Shown here: positions 24,656 to 33,747 of the stretch, one piece after another | Layout: each line of letters begins with the position of its first letter | Position numbering within the stretch: position 1 is the stretch's first letter | Source: Ectothiorhodospiraceae bacterium | GTDB taxonomy: Bacteria; Pseudomonadota; Gammaproteobacteria; HK1 | DNA length: 64,000 nt | Assembly: GCA_024234875.1 (NCBI GenBank) | Contig: JACKNM010000002.1 | Location: 806,001 to 870,000, forward strand | Direction of reading: 5' to 3' | Translations under genes and position numbers: made by a program | The notes under the pieces: model-generated | What the model saw: only the letters and a program-made list of their open reading frames with translations | Databases searched by the model: none | Told to the model about the DNA's origin: nothing

Positions 24656-25873
24656 ATGACCGAGCATCCGACCAGCGCCACCGGCGCCGCTCACGGCCGC
24701 GACGGCAATCGGGCAGCCTTCATCGAGGGGATGAGCCACGCCGCCTCGACCGTCTCGGTGGTCACCACCGACGGCCCGCACGGACGCTCCGGGGTCACGG
24801 TGAGCGCGATGTGCTCGGTGTCGGCGGATCCGCCCTCGTTGCTGGTATGCGTGCACCATCGCAGCCGCGCGGCGGAGACGATTCGCGCCAACGGGGTCCT
24901 GTGCGTGAACTTGCTTCGGGACGAGCAGGTCAGGGTCTCCGACACCTTCGCCGGCCGGCTCGACGGGCCCGGGGGCGACCGCTTCGGGTGCGCCGAGTGG
25001 GCAACGCTCGCCACCGGCGCGCCGGTGCTCGTCGACGCGCTGGTCGCGTTCGACTGCTCGGTGCGGCACGTGTTCCAGTGGGGCTCGCACCTCATCTTCG
25101 TGGCCGAGGTCCGCGACCTCGCCATCCACGACACCGGGCTCCCCCTGATCTACGCCAACCGCGCCTACGGCACCGCCCTGGCCCTGCGCGGATTCGCCCC
25201 CTGCGCTCCGGCGCCGGTGGGCGGGCGGGGCGGGCTGGACGTCGGCTGCTTCGTGACCCTCGGCCCCTTCCTGATGCCTCGGTTGCTGGCGGGCTTCCTG
25301 CACCTTGCCCCCGAGATCGACGTGCATCTGCACGAGGGGACCCAGGACGCCCTGGTCAAGGGCCTGGTCGAGCGGCGCTTCGAGCTCGCGCTCCTCTACG
25401 ACGTGGGGCTCGGTGCGTCGGTCGAGGTCGAGCCCCTGGCCGACGTCGCGCCCCACGTGCTCCTGCCCGAGGGCCACCCGCTCGCGCGCGAGCCGGCGCT
25501 CACGCTCGCCGCCCTGGCCTCCGAGCCGATGGTCCTGCTCGACATTGCCCCGAGCCGGGACTATGTGCGCGGGCTGTTTCGAGACGCGGGCCTCGAGCCG
25601 ACGATCCGTTTCCTGTCGCCGTCGTTCGAGATGGTGCGCGGGATGGTGGCCCACGGATTCGGCTACTCCTTGCTCGTCACCAAGCCCGCCAACAGCATGT
25701 CCTACGACGGCCAGGCCCTGGTCAGCCGGCCGATCGCCGACCCGGTCCGCCCCGGACGGGTGGTCGTCGCCCACGCGGCGCAGCGCCCGTTGTCCAGCGC
25801 CGCACGCCGCTTCGTGACGCACTGCCGCACCTGCTTCGAGCGCGACACGCTGCCCGACCCCACGCCACGTTGA
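24656..25873 (+). CDS. Flavin reductase domain fused to a LysR-type substrate-binding domain
   Basis: A 405-residue two-domain protein. Residues about 18-165 are a flavin-reductase/split-barrel FMN-binding domain (AASTVSVVTTDGPHGRSGVTVSAMCSVSADPPSLLVC; NLLRDEQ; LIFVAEVRD). Residues about 185-395 match the effector-binding domain of LysR regulators (VTLGPFLMPRLLAGF; PEIDVHLHEGTQDALVKGLVERRFELALLYD) with no HTH. The reductase would supply reduced flavin to a monooxygenase, and the second domain may bind an aromatic or organic-acid effector. It precedes an enolase-superfamily gene by 69 bases. A longer reading from 24464 is rejected as it crosses the hairpin and is not conserved-looking. Confidence 0.85.
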   Translation: MTEHPTSATGAAHGRDGNRAAFIEGMSHAASTVSVVTTDGPHGRSGVTVSAMCSVSADPPSLLVCVHHRSRAAETIRANGVLCVNLLRDEQVRVSDTFAGRLDGPGGDRFGCAEWATLATGAPVLVDALVAFDCSVRHVFQWGSHLIFVAEVRDLAIHDTGLPLIYANRAYGTALALRGFAPCAPAPVGGRGGLDVGCFVTLGPFLMPRLLAGFLHLAPEIDVHLHEGTQDALVKGLVERRFELALLYDVGLGASVEVEPLADVAPHVLLPEGHPLAREPALTLAALASEPMVLLDIAPSRDYVRGLFRDAGLEPTIRFLSPSFEMVRGMVAHGFGYSLLVTKPANSMSYDGQALVSRPIADPVRPGRVVVAHAAQRPLSSAARRFVTHCRTCFERDTLPDPTPR

Positions 25874-25942
25874 CACCGGCCGGAGCCGGCTGGTTCGATC
25901 GCCATCCCCGGCCCGAGCCGGAACGAAACCTGGGAGACGCCG

Positions 25943-27076
25943 TTGAAGATCGCCGAGATCGAGGTCCACCTGCTGACCGGACCGGCCGAGGCCCGCCAGC
26001 ACTGGGTCAGCCACTACCCGGTCCCGGTCGGAACCGACCTGCTGGTTCGCCTGCGCACCGACACCGGAATCGAGGGCTTCGGCCTCGGTAGCAGCAACGC
26101 GTCCCTGCGCGCCACCGCCCAGATGTTCCGCGACGGCCTCGCGGACTACATCGTCGGCGCCGACGCGCTGGCGCCCGAGCGCCTTCACGAGACCCTGTTC
26201 AGTCTCACCCACCAGCGGATCGCCTACGAGAAGGGCTGGCCGAAAGGGGCCCTGGTGCTGGCCGCGGCCGCGGTCGACATCGCGATGTGGGACATCATGG
26301 GCAAGGCCTGCGCACAGCCGCTCTATCGGCTCTTCGGCGGCCATCGCGACGCCGTGCCCGCCTACGTGACCTGCGCCTACTACATCGAGGGCAAGGGGCT
26401 CGGCGAGCTGCGCGACGAGATGGAGATGCTCAAGGCGCAGGGGCACCGGGCGTTCAAGGCCAAGATCGGCGGGGTCTCGCTCGACGAGGACATGGAGCGC
26501 CTGCGGGTCATCCGCGACGTGATCGGGATGGACACCGAGCTGATGGTCGACGTCAATGGTGGCTGGGATCTGCCCACCGCGATCGAGGGGGCGCGGCGCC
26601 TGGCCGAGTTCCGACCACGCTGGTTGGAGGAGCCGGTGCGTTGGATGGACGACCGCCGCGAGCTGGCGATGCTCGCGAGGTCGACCGCCATCCCGCTCTC
26701 CGCCGGCGAGAGCGAGCCGACCCCGTGGGGCTGCCGCGCCCTGCTCGAGGAGCAGGCAATCCGCATCCTGCAGTTCGACTGCACCCGCATGGGCGGCTTC
26801 ACGATGGGCCGCAAGCTCGCCGCCCTGGCGGAGCTGAACCACGTGGAGGTGGCGCCGCACCACGACTGCTTCCTCCACGCGCACATCGTCGCCGGCTCGC
26901 CGGCGGGCCTGATCGTGGAATCCTTCACCGACCCGGAGCGTGACCCGCTGCAGGCGGAGCTGTTCGAGAACCCGCCGCGGATCGAGGGCGGCGTGCTCTA
27001 CCTGAACGACGCCCCGGGGCTCGGCCTCACGCTGTCGGAGAAGGCGGTGGCCAAGTTCGGCGAGCGCGTCGTGTAG
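25943..27076 (+). CDS. Mandelate racemase / muconate lactonizing enzyme family protein
   Basis: A 377-residue enolase-superfamily enzyme that abstracts a proton alpha to a carboxylate. Visible are the KxK pair (K172, K174), metal ligands D203, E229 and E256 (DVNGGW, LEEPVRW, SAGESE) and H306/H307 in PHHDC, the arrangement of MR-type and acid-sugar dehydratase members. The TTG start is supported by GGGAGACG 4 bases upstream. Substrate is unknown; an acid sugar is likely. Confidence 0.88.
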   Translation: MKIAEIEVHLLTGPAEARQHWVSHYPVPVGTDLLVRLRTDTGIEGFGLGSSNASLRATAQMFRDGLADYIVGADALAPERLHETLFSLTHQRIAYEKGWPKGALVLAAAAVDIAMWDIMGKACAQPLYRLFGGHRDAVPAYVTCAYYIEGKGLGELRDEMEMLKAQGHRAFKAKIGGVSLDEDMERLRVIRDVIGMDTELMVDVNGGWDLPTAIEGARRLAEFRPRWLEEPVRWMDDRRELAMLARSTAIPLSAGESEPTPWGCRALLEEQAIRILQFDCTRMGGFTMGRKLAALAELNHVEVAPHHDCFLHAHIVAGSPAGLIVESFTDPERDPLQAELFENPPRIEGGVLYLNDAPGLGLTLSEKAVAKFGERVV

Positions 27077-27092
27077 ACCGCGCCTCGACTAC

Positions 27093-27113
27093 GGGGCCCG
27101 CCACGCGGGCCCC
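27093..27113. terminator. Bidirectional terminator hairpin
   Basis: A perfect 9-bp stem (GGGGCCCGC / GCGGGCCCC) with a 3-base loop lies between two converging genes, 17 bases after the dehydratase stop codon. Confidence 0.65.
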
Positions 27114-27141
27114 GGCTCGGCGACCGGCAGGCCCAGCGGCG

Positions 27142-28278
27142 TCACGACGTCGGCGGCTTCGCCGTATCGGTATTCGACTCGGCCTTCGGTGGCTCCGGCG
27201 CCTTCACCAGGTCGGCCATGCGGCGGTTGAAGTAGTCGGACTTGAACTTCTTGATCGCGTACAACCAGCCGCTCCACTTCGCGTTCAGGCGCTCGGCCTC
27301 GGCGCGGACCGCGTCGGCCGACGCGAGCTTGTCCTTCAGCCGCTCGTCCGCGGCGAGCGTGGGGTCGACCAGTGACTCGTCGAACTCCGCGCTGAGCTTG
27401 CCGTAGGTCACCTCACCCGCGCGCACCGTCTCCATGCGGACTCGCAGGCCGTCGTAGGTCTCGGCCTCCACGGTGAAGCCCGGGACCGCGCCATCGGGTG
27501 GGTCGCTGGCGGCGCGAACATCGTCGAAATCGAGATCCGCCATCCCGCGGCCGATGTCGCTCACCCGCCACTCGTCGCCCTCCGGGACCGCCATCCCCTC
27601 GGGGACGTCGCGCAGCACGTAGTCCCAACCCGCCGGCTCCTTTTGGCGCACCGCCACGGTCTCACCGTCGGGGTGGATGACCCGCACGTCGCGGGTCCGC
27701 TCGCGCGAGATGCGAGCGACCGAGTCGTCGACCCAGTCCGAGACCTTGCCGCCGAGCGGCAGGCGACCCTCGACCAGCCACGACTGCGACTCGCTCGGCC
27801 GGCGAACGTAGATCTCCGACGCCCCGGCATTGCCACGCGCGGATTTCCGAGCGCCGACGATCAGCTCCGCCAACGCGTCACCACCGGCACCACGCAGGGC
27901 CACCAGCATCGACTCCGCACCGTCGACCCCGGGCCCCTGGACGCCGATTCGCGGATAGAGCTCGGCGCTGCTGGTCTTCGGCTCGAGGACTCGCAGCTCG
28001 GCGGTCCCGACCACGAGCTGGTGCACCTTGTCGGGGTCGGCGGGATAGCCGGACTTGGCCGGGACCACCCAGCCAGCGGTCCCGCGCTCGAGCAGCACCG
28101 TCTCCTCGTCTGCCTTGACCTCGATGCGGGTCACGTCGTTGACCGCGGCCAGCAGGGAGGGAAACAGCCGCTCCCCGGACTGCGGAATCGACGGCGCCTC
28201 GTCACGCGCCACGTAGGCTCCCGCCGCCACCGCGGCCGTCACCACCGCGAGCACGAGGAACGCCTTCACGTTTCGCAT
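27142..28278 (-). CDS. DUF4340 domain protein
   Basis: A 378-residue protein with one N-terminal membrane anchor (residues about 5-23) and an extracytoplasmic domain of the DUF4340 type. DUF4340 proteins regularly follow GldG-like and ABC-2 genes, as here: it is the last gene of a four-gene leftward operon, 30 bases after the GldG-like gene. It probably forms the periplasmic part of the exporter complex; the transported molecule is unknown. Confidence 0.85.
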   Translation of the reverse strand: MRNVKAFLVLAVVTAAVAAGAYVARDEAPSIPQSGERLFPSLLAAVNDVTRIEVKADEETVLLERGTAGWVVPAKSGYPADPDKVHQLVVGTAELRVLEPKTSSAELYPRIGVQGPGVDGAESMLVALRGAGGDALAELIVGARKSARGNAGASEIYVRRPSESQSWLVEGRLPLGGKVSDWVDDSVARISRERTRDVRVIHPDGETVAVRQKEPAGWDYVLRDVPEGMAVPEGDEWRVSDIGRGMADLDFDDVRAASDPPDGAVPGFTVEAETYDGLRVRMETVRAGEVTYGKLSAEFDESLVDPTLAADERLKDKLASADAVRAEAERLNAKWSGWLYAIKKFKSDYFNRRMADLVKAPEPPKAESNTDTAKPPTS

Positions 28279-28308
28279 TGCTCGAACCTCCTCCCCGTCG
28301 GCGCCGGC

Positions 28309-30237
28309 TCAGTCGGCCCGCGACGCACCACCACGGCGCCGGCGCACACGCCACAGTCCGGCTCCGATTCCACCGGCCGCGATCAGCAGCGGCACGAGCC
28401 CGATGTTGGCGAACTTCACGCTGCCCTCCAGGCTCTCGATGCTCGACCGCAACCCGCGGCGCACGTCACGCAGCTCCTTGCGCACCCGGATGCGCTCCTG
28501 TCGGAACTTGACCAGCTCCTGCTGCTGCTCCTCCGACAGGATCGCCTGCTGGTCACCCTGCTTGCGCTGCTCGAGCGCGACCAGCGCCTTCTCCGTCTCC
28601 TCCAGCTTGGCGACCAGCTCCTGCTCCTTCTCCCGGAACCGCAACTCCGCCTCGCGCCGCATGGTGTCGATACGCTCGAACGGACGCAGGTAGCTGCCGC
28701 GGCTTCGCACCGCGATCAGGTCGGACGAGCCGAGCAGGTTGTCGATGGCGTTGAACACCAGCGGGCCGTTGGCCGCGGTCGGAATCACCAGGCGCTGGCC
28801 GAGGAAGTCCTGGACGTTGACCCAGAACCGGTCCATCAGCATGTCGGTGTCGGCGATGACCAGGATGTTGATGTCCTCCTTCGACTCCGCCAGGTGCTCG
28901 GGCTTCTCGGCCGCCGTGTCCCCGGCCTTCGCCGCGCCTTCCTCCGCCTTCGGCGCGGGCGGGCCGTCGGGGAACGCAGACCGTGCCTTGCCGGTGACCC
29001 GCGCCATCAAGGTGTAGGGCTTACCCGAGGGCTTGTACTTGCGCAGCATGTCCTGCGGATCCGCGCCGAGGTTCACCATGTCGAGGGTGAACTCCGAGGC
29101 CTGATCCGTGGTGTGGATCAGCGGGTGGAACTGGGTGGTCGCGCCGGCGAGCGGCTTCAGGCTGCCAGGCGTGCCGAGCGTGACGTTCGCGAGCTGGGCG
29201 GTCACCGGGTCGTTGGCATCGAACGCCTCCGGCCGCAGGTTCAGCCACACCGGGTAGTCGAATGCGACGGTGCGCCCGTCACGGTCCATGCGCACCGGCA
29301 GCGCGTAGGCCATGTCACCGACCGCCTTGTCCTTCTCGACCTCGAGCCCCCACGCCGACAACAGCTTCTCGAAGTACGCCGCACGGGAGCCGGCCGCGGG
29401 GATCATCCCGGCCGACTGCACCGTCTGCGCATCGGAGTGGGAGTCGACCATGACCAGTGCGCGGCCGCCACGCATGACGAACTGGTCGATGGCATAGAGC
29501 GTGCGATCGGAGAGATCGCGCGGGTGGACGATGAACAGGACGTCCACGTCGTCGTCGATGCGATCGAAGTCGGTGCCGAGCCGGCGAACATCGAACAGTT
29601 GCGAGAGCTGCTCGTACACCACCCACGGCGGCGGCATGCTCTGCGGCGGCATCGGCATGCGCATGTCGGGCACCCCGTCCATCGCCAGCGTCGACACCAC
29701 GCCCACGACCGGCTCCTTCGGGTTCGCGAGGTCGTGAATCAGCCGCGTGAGATCGTACTCGAGGAGCTCCTCGCGGGCGGTGCTGAAGAACGAGATCACC
29801 TGCTCGTCGTCGGTCGAGCTGGTTCCGACCAGACCGAAGTAGAGGGTGTCCTCGCCGTCGCGTAGCGGCACACCTTGCAGACCGTAGCCGACGGCGCGGT
29901 CCTCCTCGTCCGAGAACGGCTCGGGGTCGACCGGAATCAGCGTGATCTTGCCGCCAGACTCGCGCTCGTACTGCTCGAGCAGCTCCTCCACGCGCGCGGC
30001 GTAGGTGTTCACCGCCGGCACCTGGGTCGCGATGCGACGCGACAGATAGAACCGCAGCGTTATCGGCTCGGCGAGCTTGGACAGCACCGAGCGGGTCCCG
30101 TCGGAGAGCGTGTACAGACGGTTCTCGGTGAGGTCGAGTCGCTTGGCGTTCAGGGTGGTCCCGGCCAGCATGTTGACCGCGAACAGCAGCACCACGGCGA
30201 GGACCAGGGCGCCGCCACTCAGGATTCTGGACTTCAT
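28309..30237 (-). CDS. GldG-like component of an ABC-2 exporter
   Basis: A 642-residue protein of the ABC-type uncharacterised/GldG family. It begins with a membrane helix (LVLAVVLLFAVNMLAG). It continues into an extracytoplasmic domain (LTENRLYTLSDGTRSVLSKL, PITLRFYLSRR; DVLFIVHPRDLSDRTLYAID), a Glu/Arg-rich predicted coiled coil near residues 535-600, and a C-terminal membrane helix ending in RVRRRRGG. In Bacteroidetes GldFG are tied to gliding, but in proteobacteria this set has no established role. It lies 13 bases after the permease gene. Confidence 0.85.
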   Translation of the reverse strand: MKSRILSGGALVLAVVLLFAVNMLAGTTLNAKRLDLTENRLYTLSDGTRSVLSKLAEPITLRFYLSRRIATQVPAVNTYAARVEELLEQYERESGGKITLIPVDPEPFSDEEDRAVGYGLQGVPLRDGEDTLYFGLVGTSSTDDEQVISFFSTAREELLEYDLTRLIHDLANPKEPVVGVVSTLAMDGVPDMRMPMPPQSMPPPWVVYEQLSQLFDVRRLGTDFDRIDDDVDVLFIVHPRDLSDRTLYAIDQFVMRGGRALVMVDSHSDAQTVQSAGMIPAAGSRAAYFEKLLSAWGLEVEKDKAVGDMAYALPVRMDRDGRTVAFDYPVWLNLRPEAFDANDPVTAQLANVTLGTPGSLKPLAGATTQFHPLIHTTDQASEFTLDMVNLGADPQDMLRKYKPSGKPYTLMARVTGKARSAFPDGPPAPKAEEGAAKAGDTAAEKPEHLAESKEDINILVIADTDMLMDRFWVNVQDFLGQRLVIPTAANGPLVFNAIDNLLGSSDLIAVRSRGSYLRPFERIDTMRREAELRFREKEQELVAKLEETEKALVALEQRKQGDQQAILSEEQQQELVKFRQERIRVRKELRDVRRGLRSSIESLEGSVKFANIGLVPLLIAAGGIGAGLWRVRRRRGGASRAD

Positions 30238-30250
30238 CGGCTCGCCCTCC

Positions 30251-30985
30251 TCACTGCGCCTTCTTGGCGTCGATGACGACCGCGTTGGCGAACAACCAGA
30301 ACGCGCCGAGCGACACGAAGAAGATCAGGTCTCGGAGATCGATGACCCCCTTGGTGATGGCCTCGAAGTGGGTCAGGAAGCTGAACGAGCTGACCGCGTC
30401 GACGATCGCCGGCGGCGCCCAGCCACTGACCACGTCGAGCACCAGCGGAAAGCCGCTCATCACGAAGCCGAGACACACCGCCGCGCTGACGACGAAGGCG
30501 ATCACCTGGTTCTTGGTCACCGCCGAGATGCACGAGCCGATGGCGAGGAAGGCGCCGGCCATCAGGAAACTCCCGATGTAGGAGGCCGCGATCACGCCGT
30601 TGTCCGGGGTGCCGAGGTAATTGACGGTGATCCACATCGGGAAGGTGAACGCGAGCGCGATGCCGCTGAATACCCAGGCGGCGAGGAACTTGCCGAGCAC
30701 CGCCTGGGTCATGGTCACCGGCAGGGTGAACAGCAGCTCGATGGTGCCGACCTTGCGCTCCTCGGCCCACAGTCGCATCGCCAGCGCGGGGATGAAGAAC
30801 AGGTAGAGCCAGGGGTGGAACATGAAGAAGGCCTGCAGGTCGGCCTGCCCGCGATCGAAGAAGTTCCCGATGTAGAAGGCGAAGATGCCACTCAGGAACA
30901 CGAACAGCGCGAGGAATACGTATGCAATCGGGGTGGTGAAGTACCCCGAGAGCTCGCGCTTGAAGATGACCCAGATGGTCGACAT
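30251..30985 (-). CDS. ABC-2 type permease (GldF-like)
   Basis: A 244-residue membrane protein with six predicted helices, typical of ABC-2 exporters. ELSGYFTTPIAYVFLALFVF and ALAMRLWAEERKVGTIELL are family signatures. The start codon is 2 bases after the stop of the ATPase gene, so the two are translationally coupled. Confidence 0.88.
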   Translation of the reverse strand: MSTIWVIFKRELSGYFTTPIAYVFLALFVFLSGIFAFYIGNFFDRGQADLQAFFMFHPWLYLFFIPALAMRLWAEERKVGTIELLFTLPVTMTQAVLGKFLAAWVFSGIALAFTFPMWITVNYLGTPDNGVIAASYIGSFLMAGAFLAIGSCISAVTKNQVIAFVVSAAVCLGFVMSGFPLVLDVVSGWAPPAIVDAVSSFSFLTHFEAITKGVIDLRDLIFFVSLGAFWLFANAVVIDAKKAQ

Positions 30986-30987
30986 GC

Positions 30988-31965
30988 TCAGCCCTCCCCG
31001 CTCGCTGCGCCGGCATTCCCGGCGCTCGAGCCGTGCGGCCTGGTGATGGCTCGGAAGACGTCGTCCAGCCGCCCGCGCTCGGCGTAGAGCTCGTCGACCT
31101 CCCAGCCCCTGGTGCGCGCGAACTCCGCCACCGGTGCGAGCAGCGAGGCGCCGTTCACCGGGTGGATCTGCAGGCTGACACGCTCCGCGCTCGCCGCCAC
31201 CACGTCGATGCGTTGCACCCCATCGACCGCGCCGAGCGCCTCGACCGCGCCGCTCGCCTCGACGCCGCGCAGCCCGCAGCAGACGACGTTGTGGTTCGGT
31301 GCGCGAGACACCAGCGCCTCGGGCGTCCCGTCGCTCACCAGGCGTCCGGACGCGATGATGATGGCGCGCGAGCACACCGCCTCGACCTCCTCGAGGATGT
31401 GCGTGGAGAGGACGATGACCTTGTCGCTCGACATCCCGCGGATGAGGTTGCGCACCTCGTGCTTCTGGTTCGGATCGAGCCCGTCCGTCGGCTCGTCGAG
31501 GACCAGCACCTCGGGATCGTGGAGGATTGCCTGCGCGAGGCCGACGCGGCGCTTGAAGCCCTTCGAGAGGGTCTCGATGGGGCGGTCGAGCACCGGCCCG
31601 ATGCTGACCTGCTCGACCACGGTGTCGATGCGCTCGCGGCGGCGCGCGCCGGCGAGGCCGCGGATCTCCGCGATGAACCCGAGGAAGGCGCGCGGCGTCA
31701 TGTCACCGTAGAGCGGAGCCCCTTCGGGCAGGTAGCCGATGCGGCGCTTCACCGCGATCGGTGACGAGGCGATGTCGTCCCCGCCCACCGTGACGCTGCC
31801 GGCGTCCGGCGCCAGGAAGCCGGTGACCATCTTCATGGTCGTGGACTTGCCCGCGCCGTTCGGACCGAGGAAGCCGAGCACCTCGCCGCGCTCGACCTCG
31901 AACGACACCCCGTCGACCGCCACGACCGGCCCGAAGCGCTTCGTGAGGTCTCGGATCTCAATCAT
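30988..31965 (-). CDS. ABC exporter ATP-binding protein (GldA-like)
   Basis: A 325-residue ATPase with Walker A (GPNGAGKST), signature LSKGFKRRV, Walker B (VLVLDEPTDGLDP) and H-loop (STHILEEVEA), plus a C-terminal accessory domain of about 90 residues. The degenerate signature (LSKG instead of LSGG) is usual for this exporter branch. It is the first gene of the ATPase-permease-GldG-DUF4340 operon. A GTG two codons upstream (31971) is an alternative start with better Shine-Dalgarno spacing. Confidence 0.9.
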   Translation of the reverse strand: MIEIRDLTKRFGPVVAVDGVSFEVERGEVLGFLGPNGAGKSTTMKMVTGFLAPDAGSVTVGGDDIASSPIAVKRRIGYLPEGAPLYGDMTPRAFLGFIAEIRGLAGARRRERIDTVVEQVSIGPVLDRPIETLSKGFKRRVGLAQAILHDPEVLVLDEPTDGLDPNQKHEVRNLIRGMSSDKVIVLSTHILEEVEAVCSRAIIIASGRLVSDGTPEALVSRAPNHNVVCCGLRGVEASGAVEALGAVDGVQRIDVVAASAERVSLQIHPVNGASLLAPVAEFARTRGWEVDELYAERGRLDDVFRAITRPHGSSAGNAGAASGEG

Positions 31966-32361
31966 TGGCACGACGTACTCCCCTCCTCCGTCGTCCACCC
32001 GCATTGCCATCGACTGCGCGAGCACGCTCGCGCGTCTGGCTGTTCTCGGTTGCTCGGCGCGGCTCCACGAGGCCGACGAATGCCGGCCAGGGCACCTCAC
32101 GCGCACCGCGATTGGCGCACATGGGGGCGGCGACTCGAATTTCAACCCCGGGCCGGTCAGCAGACCGGTCCGGATGCCGCCGCTCGCCCGTTCCAGGCCA
32201 CGGGCCCGACCTGTCGACGACGACGTCGCCTGCTTCGACCGGAGCCCGGGCCCGAGGTTCCGTGGCCGTCGCGGTTGAACCGAGTCGGCTCGACCCCAAC
32301 TGTCCCAGCAGTCCGCGCGACCGCACGCGGTCCGATGCAACGACGTTCCGGAGGTCAACCG
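31966..32361. promoter_or_regulatory. Divergent region between the ABC exporter operon and degQ
   Basis: About 396 bases without a supported gene; promoters for both directions must lie here. The only clear structure is a perfect inverted repeat CCGGTC-AGCA-GACCGG (32153-32168), which may be an operator. No sigma-E or heat-shock consensus could be recognised by eye. Confidence 0.4.
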
Positions 32362-33747
32362 ATGGCAAACCCCTCTCGTCTCCTCGGCTCGGCCGCGCTC
32401 GCGATCGGCCTCGCGGTGGCGGCACCCGCCGCCCAGGCGAATCTCGCCCTGCTCGAGCGCTCGAACGGCGCGCCGACCCTCGCGCCACTGCTGCGCGAGG
32501 TCACCCCGGCGGTCGTGAACATCAGCGTGAGCACCCGCGTTGCGGTGCAGCAAAACCCGCTCTTCCGCGACCCGTTCTTCCGTCGCTTCTTCGATCTTCC
32601 GGAGCAGATGCCGGAGCAGCGGCGTCAGAGCGCGGGCTCCGGGGTCATCGTCGACGCGGAGAACGGCTACGTCCTCACCAATCACCACGTGGTCGAGAAT
32701 GCCGACGAGGTGGAGGTGACGCTGAAGGACCGGCGCCGGTTCACCGCCAAGCTCATCGGCAGCGACGCCGGCACCGACATCGCGCTGCTGCAGATCGAGG
32801 CCGACGGGCTGACCGCACTGCCACTCGGGGATTCCGACCGACTCGAGGTCGGCGACCTGGTGGTCGCGATCGGGAACCCGTTCGGGCTGGGCCAGACCGT
32901 GACCTCCGGCATCGTCAGCGCGCTCGGGCGCAGCGGGCTGAACATCGAGGGCTACGAGGACTTCATCCAGACCGACGCCTCGATCAATCCGGGCAACTCC
33001 GGCGGTGCCCTCGTCGATCTCGAGGGTCGGGTCGTCGGCATCAACACCGCGATCATCGGGCCGGCCGGCGGCAACGTGGGGATCGGCTTCGCCGTGCCCT
33101 CGAACATGGCGCAGTCGGTGATGGCCCAGCTCGTGCGTTACGGCGAGGTGCAGCGCGGCCAGCTCGGGGTCCTGATCCAGGACCTCTCGCCGGAGCTCGC
33201 CAAGGCGATGGGGCTCGACGTCGACCGCGGCGCGGTGGTGAGCCGGGTGCAGCCCGGATCGACGGCGGAGAAGGCCGGGATCGAGGCCGGCGACGTGGTG
33301 GTCGGGGCGAACGGTCGTCCGGTCGAGAGCTCGTCCGACCTGCGCAACCGCGTCGGGCTGGCGCGGGTGGGCGAGGAGGTCGAGCTCGACATCCTGCGCG
33401 GCGGCGAGCGCCGGCGGATGCGAGTTGCGATCGGCCGCGCGGACGGCACCGGAGGGCGGGCGAGCGTGGGCGAGGTCGACACCCCGCAGCTCGCCGGGGC
33501 GACGTTTCGTGACCTCCGACAGGGCGATCCCCGCTACGGGGAGGTCGCCGGGGTGCTGGTGGCCGAGGTCGCCCAGGGCAGCCCCGCCGCGCGCGCCGGC
33601 CTGCAGCCGGGGGACGTGATGCTCGCGGTCAATCGGCAGCGGGTGCGCAGCACCGAGGAGCTGGCGGCGGTGCTGGCGAGCAAGCCCCCGGTGCTGGCGA
33701 TGAACATCCTGCGCGGGGACACCCAGCTCTTCGTCGTCATCCAGTGA
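32362..33747 (+). CDS. degQ: Periplasmic Do-type serine protease (DegP/DegQ)
   Basis: A 461-residue HtrA-family protease/chaperone for misfolded envelope proteins. It has a signal peptide (to about residue 27, AAQA), a trypsin-like domain with catalytic triad H109 (TNHHVV), D139 (GTDIALL) and S213 (NPGNSGGAL), and two PDZ domains (about 270-350 and 375-461). The Q-linker between strands is short, as in DegQ/MucD. GGAGG precedes the start by 7-8 bases. Its 3' end overlaps the convergent MerR-B12 gene by 11 bases. Confidence 0.92.
   Translation: MANPSRLLGSAALAIGLAVAAPAAQANLALLERSNGAPTLAPLLREVTPAVVNISVSTRVAVQQNPLFRDPFFRRFFDLPEQMPEQRRQSAGSGVIVDAENGYVLTNHHVVENADEVEVTLKDRRRFTAKLIGSDAGTDIALLQIEADGLTALPLGDSDRLEVGDLVVAIGNPFGLGQTVTSGIVSALGRSGLNIEGYEDFIQTDASINPGNSGGALVDLEGRVVGINTAIIGPAGGNVGIGFAVPSNMAQSVMAQLVRYGEVQRGQLGVLIQDLSPELAKAMGLDVDRGAVVSRVQPGSTAEKAGIEAGDVVVGANGRPVESSSDLRNRVGLARVGEEVELDILRGGERRRMRVAIGRADGTGGRASVGEVDTPQLAGATFRDLRQGDPRYGEVAGVLVAEVAQGSPAARAGLQPGDVMLAVNRQRVRSTEELAAVLASKPPVLAMNILRGDTQLFVVIQ

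Noticed and set aside
32153..32168. CCGGTC-AGCA-GACCGG as a terminator for the ABC operon or degQ
   Set aside because: It lies upstream of both divergent genes, so it cannot terminate either; kept only as a possible operator.
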